From Lethocerus indicus (lineage: Eukaryota; Arthropoda; Insecta; Hemiptera; Belostomatidae): 64,000 nt of DNA. A model generated the notes under the pieces. The model saw nothing but the letters and a program-made list of their open reading frames with translations, was not told where the DNA came from and searched no databases. This document shows, piece after piece, positions 14,287 through 27,838 of this stretch; position 1 is the first letter of the stretch, and each line of letters begins with the position of its first letter. Made by a program: the position numbers and the translations under genes. The stretch is from assembly GCA_019843655.1 (NCBI GenBank), contig JACDQD010000006.1:3402034-3466033 (forward strand), read 5' to 3'.

Positions 14287-14508
14287 CTTGTAACTTTCAG
14301 GTCACATTTCAATTTATCGAGATTTTACGAAATAATTATAGCTTTTTTAGTGAGATGGCGTATAAATCATAATCCTATAACGTTCTCAAGACAACTAATA
14401 TCAATATCAATTTATTTTTCATTCGCATATATAGGTTTATAATTGCTGATTTTTCGTTCCCCCAATTTTTTTGGACTTAAAATAAAAATTCGGCCCATAG
14501 AGGGTTAA
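14287..14508. mobile_element. piggyBac-type MITE copy without the inner insertion
   Basis: It aligns over its length to 44551-45001 minus the inner element: GTAACTTTCAG, CCTATAACGTT, CATTCGCATATATAGGTTTA, TTCGTTCCCCCAATTTTTTT, and the right end AGAGGGTTAA. The left terminus is diverged or lost. Confidence 0.6.
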
Positions 14509-14942
14509 CGCTTAATTTCTTGAAAATTCCACCCCGTTGGTTGTGTATGTCATTTGGTTGTATTTACTCAATTAACGCTGATTTATTTTAAGTGACTTAA
14601 GCTCTGAATTAAGTTGATTCTTTAACTGGCTTCCTTTAAAACCTCTGTTGATTCACTATCTGTATTAGTTATTAATTGTTTTCGGGTTACAAAGCAGTCT
14701 GAGCTTTTGTCAACGCCGTCAATAGAGTTGAACAATTTTGGGGAGGCTCCAATTTGTTTTCCGAATCGATTTGAAAATAGTGGGTGGAACGTTATTTGTT
14801 GTGAATGTTGTACGTATCATTAGCTATCTCTGTTTGTTTTCAACTGGTTTTTGTTGGCCGCCGCAGCTGCCGATGAATAGAGAGGCCGCCCGTGAACATT
14901 TCGAGCGGTCATTTCCAGAAAGTTAAGCAATAAGGTCACAAC

Positions 14943-14989
14943 AGAGAGAGGGAGAGGGAGGGAGGGAGGGAGGGAGGGTGAGAGAGATC
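14943..14989 (+). repeat. GAGA/GGGA purine run
   Basis: AGAGAGAGGGAGAGGGAGGG followed by repeated GGGA. GAGA-type DNA can bind GAGA-factor-like proteins, but there is no other promoter sign. Confidence 0.6.
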
Positions 14990-17900
14990 GCTTTGCATAT
15001 TCGGGTAAAGTCGCCTATTGCGGTGGTGGAAAATTTGCTATTCAAAACTAGCACAGTTGTTAGCGCGCTTTTTCCTAACGCGAATTATCCTCCAGCGGGC
15101 CGAAATAAATATTCCTTATAAATATTTATAGAGTTTTCTTTTCATTGACTGGTTTCACCCTCGAACGGGTTCCGTCTATTCTTGTGTCGGTCGGTCACGC
15201 TACCCCCCCCCCCTTTAACAATAAATACAATCAGAAAATCGGTGAACGGTGTACATTGAAAGATTTAAATAAAAATTAAATCAATTAAAAGTTATAATGT
15301 GATAGATAAGCTGTTCGTGTCCAGTTGGCGACTTGAACTTAGCAGCTCCCCAGTATTGAATACCTTCTTCTGACGTATGTCCTCAAACATATTTACAGAA
15401 TTAAATGACTATTGCAATAATAATCCTGTTTCTCCACTCGCTCGGTTTTGTCTGCTCGCCATCTTCAGTATCTTTCCGTCTATTATATTCCGTCCGTACA
15501 TTATAGAGTCACTGGTTGTTGGTTGTCTGAGCGACATGCAATGTTTTCCTAGTGACGAAAAGCTACAGAATATACCGAAACCGGTCTAAAAAGATATTAA
15601 GCATTATTTAGTTTGGAGAAACTTTTTAAGAGAATTGATTGATTAATGAAATTGTTTCGACTTTATGATATCCTTCAGTGCTTATTGCGCATGCAGGGCT
15701 TGCTAATTATTATTTTTAACGTGGCATAATGTCATATTACAACTTCGACGCTTGAATAACTAAAGTACAACTTTTTCGCCAAAACAGAATAACATCTTTC
15801 TGCCAAATTTCAAATTTTCATTTTTTCTTCAGCTGAGCATTGTTAATGGCTTTGTTAATGGACCGTTTAGTGCGTAAGTAGCTGAATTAAATTCAGTCAG
15901 AAATTCATTTGTAAAGTAAGTACAGAAAGGAAAATCTTCCTCAGTGTAATGGAACTTTATTTTTGGCAATCATTTGATGGGCGGCCTTCGATTTGATGTG
16001 TGGTATTCAAATGAATAATTGATTTGATAGATGATGTAGCTAGGAATGAAAGGGGTGACAAATGATTTGACTACTGAGATTAACGCGGCAGGCTGTCACG
16101 TGTTTCGACCGGTTCGGCTTTTCAAATATAAGTCTGTAGGGCCTGTATTATAATACTGCAAGACTTACAATTCCTATCAGTTAAATACTGGTTCAGTTGG
16201 AACTATTCAATTATTATTGTAAATGTGTCACTATTGCTGTTTAAAAAATTCGGTCGATCCTTTCTTTTAATATTTCCCTGTTGCGGTTCATTGTATTATG
16301 ATATTATCGAAATTAACTCTCTGTATTTGTTCGAGGCCCGAGTATACAGATGTTGTTACGGTACACTCGGTTTATGGCTGTACGTTGTATACCTTTAATG
16401 TCATTTCTGGCCCAGAATCCGGCAACCGTTATATGAATTTTTATAACGACCGTTAGCATGCAGTTCGTACGCTCCGCATCCGAAATGGAAAATGAAGGTC
16501 AGCGGGCTGTTCGCATTGAACAGTTTTCCAGCCCACTGAAATGCGTGAAATCTTTTAAAAATGTTTTAGTTAAAAATTAACTTTTCGTTCACCAATCGCT
16601 GTGATTGCATTTGTTATCTTATCGCCTGTCCTTCGAGAAATACTGTGAGAGGCTGTGTCAACAAGACTTGCTGTTATATTTAATTATTCAAAACCGAATA
16701 CATTTAACTCTTGTTTCTAGTAAACGCTGGCATAAAACTACTTATTAATACGTTGTGACCAGATCAGAGGGTATTTGTACCTGCCGTTCTGGAAGCTGTT
16801 CACGTCTCCTCAGTCCAGTCCTTGAAGTGTAAAATGCCTTCCAATCTTCTGCGATTCGTTCCCTCCTTCATCGCACTTCCGCGCTTTCTTCATGCTGTAT
16901 TTTTTGTGTACCGTCTCGTGTTCCCCGCGTACCCGAAATAGAGAGCTCGGCCGCCGACCGATTCCACCGCATCGACTGGAGCTTTTTTCCCCTTTAAGGA
17001 GTTTCAATGGCGGCGTTAGAAATAAATAATCCGAAATGCCTGTTTATCAAATTAATATGTTTATAAACGAGTGCACGCGTGCCTCTGTCTCCCGATCAAT
17101 TCAAGGAAAATTCCCCAATCCCCCCGGTACTACAGAAAATCTGAGTGGGGAAAATATCGCTTCGGGTGATTAGGAAACGAGTCGGAAATAAGGTAGTATT
17201 AAGGCGTATCTAAAGTAATGCTAATTTAAGATAAAATTGTCTTCAGGGTAAATAATTGCACTCACCTCTGTCCACTTTCGGGAGAAAAATGCTCTGAAAG
17301 TTGTCTGCAAAGAAGTGATTTTCAGTTGACGAATTTCTTCGACTACAGAGCGAGATTATTTTTCGGTAGCTGGTGGTGGGTCCATTCTAAATTATTATAT
17401 CTCCTTTTGGGTGGTTGCCTCCCCGAGAGGAGTGTCACTGGCCATTAGGGGATATGTACAGCCAGCCGGGGCCGGCCTTCCTTAAATCAGAACCACGCCT
17501 CATCTCTTCGCCTCACTTTCTTACTCGATACCGCATTTTAATAGTCTCAGTTCCCTCAAATAATCTGTCGCTTCTACCCGAAATATTTCATTACTCAAAT
17601 CATAAACATTATACATACATTGATAGTAATGCGAACGTAGTAATACAAGCAGAAATCGATTGAATTTTCCTTGAATTGAAAATTTATTAACGGTTGGATC
17701 TCAAGCCCCAGATCATTCTGTAGATTTAGTCTTTATTATCACTAATTATAATAATAATATTCCTTGATCCTAATATTAAACTTGAAATTCATGCAGTTTG
17801 CTAACTGAAGACCTAATCCTTGATTTATTAATCCTGTTATGATGTTCAGGACAAAGCAAACAGATTTTTAAACTCGACAGTCGAATTTAAAACTTGATAT

Positions 17901-19375
17901 TGTTATTATGAAACTATACATCTTTCCTAGTTCATATGTCCAGCTGGAGGTTTTACTCGTTAGGTTATTGAGGGACAGGTGGTTGTTCCAGCCCAGGTGC
18001 CCTTTCTAATTGACCCTACTGGGTCAACCCTTCGGACCGAATCGTTATGCCGGAACCCTTCGCGGCCCATTTTACGCCTTAATTTTTGAATTGTACAGTA
18101 AATTTGTTTTTTAACGTTTCGAAACATACGTCCAGTTGAGTCTCTAGTGTATGTTCAGCTATTCATACAGTATCGGTCCTAACATTATTGGTATTTACGC
18201 GATCCGATATGCTTAACTAACGTAAGGTACATTTAAGCCTAATTGGCAGGAGATTTGTAAAAGAAGTGGTCAAGGCTTGATCATTAAATACGCTGATAGA
18301 TTTAGATCATTTCATAATCAGATAGAATAACATTTTTTGAAATCACCTTAATGCTATGCTATGCGTACTTATTGTGATTGTTCTCCGAGATTTCATGTAA
18401 ATTTAACATGAACATTTTTTTTTTCACCAACTTGTGCTTAACGATATAAGTTGAATGCGGTTTTCGATAGGGTTGTGTGAAAGGCCACAGGCCTCATGAA
18501 AGGTGAAGGTCTCTCTGCAAATGAATTTGATCTCCTCCCGCCCACCTTCGAACTGTTTAAAAACCTAAATTTAAACTGCCGTAAAAAACAGGAAAAGCGG
18601 ATTAAGTATATCGGCTGTTATAATTGGCATTTTACGCTTTTAAAACCTGTTCTGGGGAGTTTCTTTTCGCCACTAATTGACGGAGCCAATTAGGAGGAGC
18701 GCGGCGGTGATTCAATTTGTTTTTAATTTTCAGAATTAAATGACTGCCAGAATTAGAAGTCTGTTGGCAACATTTTTCACGCCGGTATTTTTTTAATTCC
18801 TACAAGGACTTCGTATTCCAAATATAGATATAAGAGGAACAGTTTTCATGCCGTGAATATTACACTGATCAATCGCGTAATTGTAGTCTTTAGTACAAAC
18901 ACCTCGCGCCACGTTACGACTGGTACGTTTCAATTGCAACATTTACGATACTTTTTCACTTATCCCTCCGTCATATTTAAGCGAAATGTGAGGGAGGAGA
19001 CAGAAAAATGACATCGATTGTCAATTTTCCAAACCGTAACTAAATCTGGAAAGTTCTCCCACTACGATTGTCGTCTTCGTAATTCTCCCCATCTCCAATA
19101 AAAATATTCACAAAGAGTGGTTTCCCCCGGTGTATTCTCCACAATTTTACTACTGTACGAACTAATTATTAATATACCGTGTTCTGTTTATGATGATTAG
19201 TCAGAAATGTCCACATAATTTGGGCTCTTCTCGGGTCGGTCGCCAATCGACGTTTCGGACAGGCGTTTGTGTTCCGTCTTCGGGCAGGATTCTCTGCCAT
19301 TGTTGAGCTCCACTCCGGGCACGCGGGTCGATGTACCCGTCGAAACCGGAAGTCGTTATAATTCTGAAGCTCATA

Positions 19376-19452
19376 GCGGAAGTTTTCGTTCGTTTAAAGT
19401 ATCCCATAAGTTCGAGTTCAGAATACCCAGTGTATTTCTGAAAGGTAAACAA
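19376..19452 (+). repeat. Local duplication, copy 1
   Basis: Resembles 19600-19680: GTTTTCGTTCGTTT, GTATCCCATAAG, TTCGAGTTCAGAATAC and TTTCTGAAAGGTAA. About 80 bp, diverged. Confidence 0.45.
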
Positions 19453-19599
19453 CGTTTTTAAGGTCTACTCAGGAGCTGTCGTACTTATACGATTTGAAAC
19501 ATTTCCCTAGCCTAATTGAAATAGATTTAAGCACTAATAATACGAAGGAGGCTATGCATTCAAATATACATTATTGTGAACAATTTATGTACAATGGGG

Positions 19600-19680
19600 G
19601 GAGGTTTTCATTCATTTGACGTATCCAATAAGCCGCAACTTCGAGTTCAGAGTACTCCGTGTAATTTTGTAAGGTAATGT
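19600..19680 (+). repeat. Local duplication, copy 2
   Basis: GGTTTTCATTCATTTGACGT, ATCCAATAAG, TTCGAGTTCAGAGTACTCCG and TTTTGTAAGGTAA, in the same order as the copy about 220 bp upstream. Confidence 0.45.
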
Positions 19681-19814
19681 TTGTAAGATAGTACTAAGGT
19701 TGTTTTAGTGTAAAAGAAGAAAAAAATGAGGGTAGCGTGGCCCGAGATAGTGGGGTCCGTGGGCTACGTTTGTTATGATGTTGGCGTGATGAGCGATTAT
19801 GATCTTCTCTGGGG

Positions 19815-20110
19815 TTGGGGTTCGTGGCCGGGGTAAGGAAGAAGGAGAAGAAGAAGAAGAGGAAGAGGAAGAGAAAGAGGAGGAAGAATAAGAAGAGGTG
19901 TTGGGTTGCCGTGTCAGGGCGGGGAAGGTCGATAGCCAGAGGGGGGGGCGTTAGGCCGGTCGTACTCTACTCCTCCAGTAGGTTGCCGGCAACTAACCCA
20001 TTCGTACCTGTCCCATACCACATACCTGTCCTTTCGGCTCTGGCTCTCTCCTCTCTCTCTCCCACCCCTCTAACTAGTAGTGTACGACGCCCGCCCCACG
20101 CTTAACATGT
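19815..20110. promoter_or_regulatory. Purine tract and CT-rich stretch upstream of the candidate exon
   Basis: A nearly pure purine run (about 19830-19897, GAAGAAGA/GGAAGAGG) is followed by GC-rich sequence and a CTCTCCTCTCTCTCTCCCAC stretch, ending just before the 34-codon exon at 20123. Composition is like that of arthropod promoter or 5' UTR DNA, but there is no direct proof. The lysine/arginine-rich open frame here is the purine run translated. Confidence 0.25.
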
Positions 20111-20122
20111 GGCTGATATGAT

Positions 20123-20224
20123 ATGTCGCTGAAAATATGCGGTTCCGACTGCCGTCACAAGGTGTACGACGCGGCCAGGGCCCAGCCATGCTTCATTTAC
20201 AGATGCAGATTGGCCTACCTACAG
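20123..20224 (+). CDS. Candidate first coding exon, Cys-rich, 34 codons
   Basis: An ATG just after an in-frame TGA opens 34 codons ending in a good donor (CTACAG|GTAAAT, phase 0). The peptide has five cysteines (KICGSDCRHKVY and QPCFIYRCRLAYLQ), looks non-random, and sits in a GC-rich patch after a purine tract and a CT-rich, promoter-like stretch. Its phase fits an acceptor at 30300, which would extend AJM1 by 44 residues to 868. It would equally fit the acceptor of the exon at 41861, or belong to another gene. I recognise no family. Confidence 0.4.
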
Positions 20225-20320
20225 GTAAATCGGTACAGTCATACGTCTAGATAGGACAGCAAACAAAAATCACGTTTGTTGGCATATTTTCACTATTTTT
20301 GTACCTGGTATTCTAACTTA

Positions 20321-20425
20321 AACTCTGTTCTACGATGTGGAGTCCCTCGAGGAGAAAGTATCCAACTTTACCCACGTTTTTGCCTAATGCCAGCACTGCG
20401 GGTTATATGTCCATAAACATTTATA
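20321..20425 (+). repeat. Diverged repeat, copy 1
   Basis: Shares GAGTCCCT, a CAACTTTACCCACG-like block, TTTTGCC and ATAAACAT with 22801-22911 in the same order. Diverged; the family is unknown. Confidence 0.4.
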
Positions 20426-22800
20426 GGTAATAGTGCTGGGTGGTCCGTAACGTCGATGCGAGCACTGCTAAATGTATTTCAATACCTGATAATAGCGCTC
20501 TAGCGGTAGCTATATTAGATTGAAAAAAAACTTACACGTTTACTTTACCCATTTTCTTTGGTGTAGAGGAACAATGTTTTTTACTGGGTACGTGCGTCAC
20601 GTGACCCGTTATCACAGATCTTACCCATATTTGCCTGCACTATCGGACGGTTTCTTCAGACGTGGCACACGTGTCACACACACACACGATGTGTATTTTG
20701 CACTTCTGCCACCGTTCGTTACATGAATTCGTGAGCAAAAATTATTAAATGTTTTAGAATTTGAACCGAACGGCTCCAGCGTTCAACGTTCTAGAATATT
20801 TTCTGCGATAATAAACTTTCGACGCAAGGCGGATATTTCAATTTGATAACAGAAATACCGAGATTAGAAGGCTTTACCGTTTATTAAATGAAAATTGAAC
20901 CCAATACCTTAAGATTCTGTAAGCTTTCGCCTTGGAATTTATCAAGTCTTGTTCCAATTAGGATGTTATATAATTGATTATCGCGTTACGCGTTACGTTT
21001 GCACACGACCCTGACGTATCTATCCCTATCTAGCCTTATTTCGAGTGTACGGCCTTCGGGAGTGTTAAGTGGCGCTTGGTTGCTTCAACTGCAATTTTTC
21101 GTAACCCTCCCCATCAGTCTTTCACCTAACCCAGTTTCTCCCTAATTTTGATATTTCAGTATTCAGTTAGGGAGTTTCCGGAAGATGAAGGGAGGAATTG
21201 TATGTTTAGAATGAAAGGGTTTACATCGGGTAGCTGTTGGGTCAAGTATCGTTACTAATCACAAGTTGTAGGGTTTATGTATTTTACTGAGGATTTACTG
21301 CCGTTTCACTGGCGTTTTGTTAAAATAAAATAACTGTCTTTATTCGTTAAGAGTATTTATTTGAGTGATGCCCCAGTGAGGTAACGTGAACTGAACCGCG
21401 TAACCTTCAGAGTGCCGGCGTCCTCATTTTTAATCGTCCGGTTGCCGCCACCACGTGGATTCCTATCGACAATAGAGTTCCCGTTTTTGCCCCGTCGAAA
21501 ACATTCCGCCACTGCTGTTACATAAACGTCTGTAGAATGTTTGCGAGTGAATACTGAACAAATGAACGTTACGTACGGTACGCGTGCGATGAACGGGGCG
21601 AAAAAAAGTAGGAAGAAGAATTTTCGGGTAATATTTTTCTTCTCATCACTGTTTCAACGGTTTCGACCTGACTGTTCAGCCGTGTCCGAGGAGTTAGAGT
21701 GATTATCACTTGTGTGTGATTTTCGTGCTTCGCCAGTGTAGCGTGATCGGTTAACATCATCTGTTTTGGCAGCAGACACGCTCAAGTACCCGACCGATTT
21801 CATTTTTTTTTTATTCATTCCCTTCATTCTGTTCTGCGGATAAAACGCCTCGATAAATAAATCGTGTAATTAACCGCCGCATTTTGACACTTTCGAGGTT
21901 TAACAGTCACGATCAAACAAAGAAAGTTGAACTAAGTCCGAATTGGACAACTCGCGGTAGTCCTTATGTATGTGTTGGTTACCGGGGAATAAATGATTTA
22001 AGGCCGGTTAAGTCTCGGTTTCGTGTCACGACCGTATTTGTACGCCTCGTATTGGAATCGATTCTGTTCCTGGTTTAAGACGATATTATTTTTTATATTA
22101 CCCCGCAGGGAGGCCATTTGTCAGTTGGAATTGTCTCGTGACAACCCCTACCAACACGCACACTCGACTATATATACAACATTTTCCGATAATCTTGGAG
22201 GATATTTCCTACATTTTGTTAACAAAATAAATTGTATTTGTCCCCTTTTAACAGTCCGTTAAATAAATAAAGATTGTTTTCTTAATATTGTAACTATCGC
22301 TATTGTATTATCCAATTATCATTCTGTTAGTATGAAGTGCCGATGAAACATTCTGTTAGCCACTTACTGCACTGTATTTCGCTAGTTTTCTTACTTTACT
22401 GGAACGGTTTTTTATTATAATAATACTAGTGTTTTACGGGTCTTAGGTGGTCGATAGAGTCGTCCTCTATACTGATTTCAGTAGATTTTGTTCCATTATC
22501 CTTGTTCAAATTGTCGGTATTGTGCGGTTTAACTTTCCAGGGGGGGTTTAAGTGCGGCGAGTTGAAGTGTTTATTTCTTAGCGAGGTAGATCATTTGGGA
22601 CGATAATTTGCGATTGTTTGGATTTAGCGGGTTGGGCACGAATAGGAAAGGGAGGGAAGGGAAGGGAAGTCCGGGCACTTAGTTCCGCTATCGCGGCCGC
22701 AAAACCCTCTATCGACTTCTGTTTCAGTTCCCTCTTCCTTTCGCGTTCGGATTAATCCCAGATAATATTCTTAATTGGGCCTTAGTCCGTTATTCCGCAC

Positions 22801-22911
22801 TGAACTCCGTTCACCCTACAAATGCAGAGTCCCTTGAGCTGAAAACTCGCCAAATTTACCCACGCTTTTGCCAACCGAGCAAGGATTAAATGTGGATAAA
22901 CATATATGAGA
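22801..22911 (+). repeat. Diverged repeat, copy 2
   Basis: Partner of 20321-20425: AACTCCGTTC, GAGTCCCTTGAG, AAATTTACCCACGCTTTTGC and GATAAACAT. Confidence 0.4.
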
Positions 22912-23307
22912 TTTTACATTCCCATGGTCGATCAAAAGGAATATGTCAGGCATAAATTCCGTGTGTAAATGAACTGGATGTTGGAATTAAACTCAGTAAT
23001 ATTGTCATTAATGCAATTTAAAGTGGATATATTGAATATGGAAATATCCATATTAAGTATTTTGGCTACTTTGGATTCTCTGTTTTCCACTGTTACGGGA
23101 ATTCTTCAAAAAATTGTGTATAATAATGTGTTTCTTCTTTTAAACTGAAAAAAAGAGAATAAGCACGTGGAGGATACAGTGTAAACAAAAAGTGATTGAT
23201 CAGTAATAATAATCACTAGTGCGAACATCTAAAGATGATTAGGATTACTTACACTTTGAAATATTTGATCTTTATAAACATGTAAATACGTTACAAAAAC
23301 AACTTTG

Positions 23308-23494
23308 TGGATTTCGTGTGATTCTGTCTCCTCTCCCTGGTTTGGTCTTTTACTAAACCGGTTTCGGTGTTAGTCACTTTTGGCACTTTGGATGTTTTTT
23401 GGGCATCTTCACTGCACTGTCATTGTCACTGAAGACCAAACCCGCCACACGAAATCTACGGTATTCCAACCTCTCGCAGACCACAAAACAGGTA
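23308..23494. mobile_element. Short TIR family member
   Basis: The left arm has ATTCTGTCTCCTCTCCCTGG; the right end is well kept (CTACGGTATTCCAACCTCTC and GCAGACCACAAAACAGG|TA). The centre is reduced to the CACTGCACTGTCATTGTCAC part. This copy helps define the true right terminus, CAGG next to TA. Confidence 0.65.
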
Positions 23495-26400
23495 TTCTTA
23501 ACTTGGTAACTGTTTTTTCCCTCCCGAGTTCCGTTTTCTAATGGTTTTTTAGTGTTATCTTTCTATTTAGGTTATCTATTTAATGTAACGTCGAGGAAGG
23601 TGGTTGTGTACACCTTCTTGGTCTACTCTACATTCATTAACTGTCTTTAAAACTATCGTAACTGGGTTTATGAAAATTGAATCACACCCTTTGGAACATT
23701 AGTTCCAAGTTCGTAGTCTTCATTACACGCATCAAAAAGTTAGCAAACCAATACATACATTCGTGTACATGGAGATTTAAAATATGGACATTGTACAATT
23801 GTACCCAGAGAATTTTTTAACGTATAATCCACGGGAGGGATTTCTTTTATAGTTTACTATGGCAGAAAGTTCAAAATGAATATTTGAATTTTGCAGACGA
23901 TTTCGAAACTTAAAAAGAAATTGTGCTAGCAAATAAAGATGAAGAAATTCGTTCGCTCTCTGAACCAGAAGGGATTTAAAAACTTTTCCCCCGTGAAGCG
24001 ATCCCAATTTTACTGTTCTCTCTCCATTCCAAGCTGAAATTTTTCTTCCGCTATCTGTAAAATTACAGTACTGTTATTCTTAAATACGAAGTCAGTTTGA
24101 CGAAGTTTTGGATCTCTACTCGGAATTGGAAAACTCATTTATATGTATTTTTTTCGGTATATAATAAATATAATTTTGGGTGAATATAATAAATAATTAA
24201 TAGTAATGAAATATTCAAAGTTTGATATAATGCAAATTTGCGATTTTCCACCGTGAAAATAACAGCATATTTGCTGTAGATTAGAAATCGCTTCGTAAAA
24301 ATCGATTGTAGGGTAATTTAAAATCTGAAATTTCGGTGTAAGGCAAGGTTCAAGATATCGAAGTTTCAAATTAATTGCATAATAAATGTAAAGCTGTGGC
24401 ATTATTCTTGTGTAACTCGTTCGCTTTCGCGTTACTTTCCCCTTGCTCAATCAAAAAAAGGGGTTAACGATCTATTAAATGCCGGGGATTTTTCTCTCAT
24501 TGCAACATAACTAACTCTGTTTTTGTTCTCGGCGAGCAATTTAGAATTGGGCAGTTCCTCTTTGTTGATTCATAATTTCAAGAGATTTTTTTTAACTTTT
24601 AAGCGACTTGAGCTCTTACTAGGTTTGTTGGCCTTATGACCAAATCGCACTTTTAATTATTCTGTATTGAAAATAGTTGCAATTTGAGACATAGTTAATT
24701 TCAAACAGAAAATTAGTAGTAATCATAATGTTTTAAGGTCGCAAAGATATTTTGTTTCCTGTTTGGATTTTGTGGACGAATATGTTGGCTCGAATGCCTC
24801 TACGAATTACAGTTCCACCCTGTGTACTTCTTAATATTCATGCCTGCTGTAAATATTAGATTGTATATATTAATCCCACGTACATGTTTATGTATAATAA
24901 ACTTTTTGATTGATTTCTCATATTTTTTCAATTCGAAAAGTTTCGAGGAATATAATTCAAGTCTCGATTCAAATAAATAATGTAATTCCAGTCTTTTTAT
25001 CTTCCGTTTCAAGGGAAATAAAACGCGAGACGGTTATATAAGGTGAAAAATGGCGACGATATTTACCAGAGGATTGGTGGACGCGATGCCTCTCGGGTTC
25101 CATTTAATATTACAGTCTGGAACAGTGCGCTTAATTTTTTTTTTTTCAGTGATTATACGAATAAATCTATTCCGTCTAACTACACCCTACTTTCAGTTGC
25201 CGTCCCATTTTGGAGAAAACATTACGTAAACAACAAATTTTAGCGATAAAGAAAGGTTATCGTCATTTCCATATCCGAGCCAATTATTTCTCTTGACTAT
25301 CGCAATTTCCCGACAGAAAATTTAAAAAGCCGTCGGAATTTTTCCTGGTCTATTATCTAGTGTTATTTGTCGATAACCGACCGTTCCAAGCGTGTGCACT
25401 TGAGAACGGGGAAGAGCTATCATATCCTAGCCAACAGTGGTTGATAAAGATAGATATTGATTTCATGATTCTATATTAGTTCTATAATAGTTGAATACAA
25501 ATTTTTTAAATTTATTTTTAATTTAAAACTTTTTTTACTTGTCTCGCACACAAAAATATATCCGTCATTAAGGATAGCGATAAATCTTTTAACGATAGCA
25601 CTTTATTTCTCGTTATCTCTATAATTACAGCCGCGAATTTTGTAATAATACGTTGATTACGAAGTATTTCGTAATTGATTTTCCTATATTCTTTCTGCGT
25701 GCGCGCGGTAATATTTAATGTAATTTAGTTTCGGTGTTGCAGAAGTGGCTTGAACACATTCGTCATTATTATTGACTTTTATCTTGTGCGACATTTGATT
25801 GTCTTATTGAATAAAGTGTTCGATCAATCATTCGGCAAGTGTAAAAGATTAGATTAAGAGGTATTTGAGTAAAAAAATTAGTCCTTAGATTGGGGTAAAA
25901 ACTTTCTTGAAGTTATTCTTATTATATGTAGATATTGTTTCTCTCTTGTGCTGCGATTGTGTTTAGATTTTAAAACTTTAAAGTTTTACTATTCGTAAGG
26001 TTAGACGAAGTATAAAAGTAGTATAATTCTCATAATCAGTATGATGTTTCTATTTCTGATATTTCGGCCTAAGTTAGGCCGGTTACGGTTTCCCCCCACT
26101 ATCGTCAGTAGCAGCATTCCCACCGGAATGTTTAAACTTCGTGATTTTAGTGTTCTGGTTCTGGTTTGAACTTTACCAACTTCGACCTTCAACCTCGGGG
26201 GCTGGCTGGCTTTCCAATCCGGGTCAGTTCTACACTGAATACAAATCGGTCAGCTCCCCGAATAGAGAGACCGGTATTATTTAGTTCCATGAATTAGTTC
26301 GAATACTGGTAAATAATTGACGGGGCTCGTTCACTGAGCTAATAAATTCGTTAGATTTCAATATCGACTACAGTAGCCTTATAGGACAAAACGAATTTTT

Positions 26401-27389
26401 CTTTCTTCATTGCGTTGTATGAGAAACGATATAATTGTAGAAAGAAATTGAAAAAACATTAAAATTTATGGGAGCTATAACCTGAAATCATATATCATAA
26501 TTTAATATCTTATGTAGATCGCAACTCACTGCAGACTATTCTGCAAAGAAGGTTGAAAAAACCTCTGAGGTTATTTGTTCCTCTGAGAAAATGAAATACA
26601 TTTTGTATTAACTGTCTACTGCATTGTATGGCTGTCCGATTTCCTTTCGATGCCTCCTGCCGGTTTGGTAAGAAATGTGAAATAATCTTTTTTTCTCTGA
26701 AATAGTTCTTTGTGGTCCTCTTCTATAAGCGCATTTCCGATCTGTTCCCAAATCGATTAATCGTTGCTTTAATCCTGACTGTTTCATAGATAAAATATTA
26801 TACGTGCATCGGGTACAGTCTCTCAGAAAGTAAGTGAAATACCGGTAAGTGAAATACCGGTTTTCTTGAACGTAACATCGGGCAAAAGTCACATTCCGGG
26901 GGTCGTCCGGTCATACTTTTTTCCTATATACCTCCGATTGATTTATGCATAATATTCGCTTCAAATGTTCGGTTGTTCGAAATCTCTGATCGCAATTGAT
27001 GGCTACGGTTTCGTGTCTGTCGGCTTCCGTTCGACATCCGCTCCAACGCTTCGGGGCCTAGCTCTAACGCCATTGTCCGATCGGTTGTGAGCCTTCCGCT
27101 AGCGACAATGGTACTGTGCCCATTACGGGCCGACAGTTCGCCGGATGCTTTCATCTCCTGCTATACTTTATCGTGGAATTTCCATTAAAATCGATAATCT
27201 CTCATCTGCCACTCAACTAGACTGATACTGTGGTTTTGGTTGAAACCGAAACCGGCCTAGCTTAAGTTAATGAGACTTTACATTATGCCCCCGAAAACAG
27301 GACTTCCGTCAGGACGATTGTTATTGCGCTAAATAAATTACGTACTCAATATAGGAATGTAAACACGCGAAAATTTATGTACTAACATT

Positions 27390-27838
27390 TTTCGCCCCAT
27401 ACCCGACTCAAAAGACTTTAACCGAAAATTTGGACTTTTAAGACCATTACTAAAACGGACATCAAAATTGGCCTTAAGTAACAAACTGACAATATACAAA
27501 GCGATACTTAAACCGACACGGACATACGGTATAGGGCTATGGGGTTCCACCACGACATCCAACATCGCTCGCATCCAGAGATTTCAGTCAAAAGTCTTTC
27601 GTACCATCCTTAATGCTCCCCCCCCCCTGGGTATGTTTCTAACCAGACAATCCACCGTGACCTCAACATACCGACAGTCAACGAAGTCGGAAAATCTCGG
27701 GTCCTGAAGTTCCACTCCCGCCTTTCTCCTCATCCTAATCCACTCGTTCAGTCCCTTTCCTCTCTCACCCATCCATTATCCCCCATGACGTCTTGAACGC
27801 CTCTGGCCTAGAGATCTTCTTAGACCTTAGATCATAAT
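27390..27838 (+). pseudogene. Jockey-clade LINE, 3' end of the reverse transcriptase ORF, frameshifted
   Basis: Reads LLRPLLKRTSKLALSNKLTI, YKAILKPTRTYGIGLWGSTT and IQRFQSKVFRTILNAPP, the conserved tail of jockey-like reverse transcriptases. At the C-run near 27619 the frame shifts, and the same protein goes on as YVSNQTIHRDLNIPTVNEVG up to about 27770, with a possible stop at 27835. The 5' part is absent, as is usual for 5'-truncated LINE copies. It is not functional. Members copy themselves through RNA; no poly(A) tail is seen. Confidence 0.75.

Larger units (their letters stand above)
9700..19200. other. Non-coding, apart from the MITE at 14287
   Basis: The open frames at 10631-11044 and 13274-13591 are rich in AT-derived residues and match nothing I know. 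A weak TIR-family relic is near 15425-15475. Confidence 0.4.
20426..27389. other. Non-coding between the candidate exon and the LINE
   Basis: Contains repeat copy 22801-22911 and the TIR element at 23308-23494. CpG-rich stretches near 21380-21750 and 22500-22750 are unexplained. No exon supported. Confidence 0.4.

Noticed and set aside
16485..16545. Possible hairpin (CTGTTC/GAACAG inside GGGCTG/CAGCCC)
   Set aside because: The stem is short and broken, below what would support a structured RNA.
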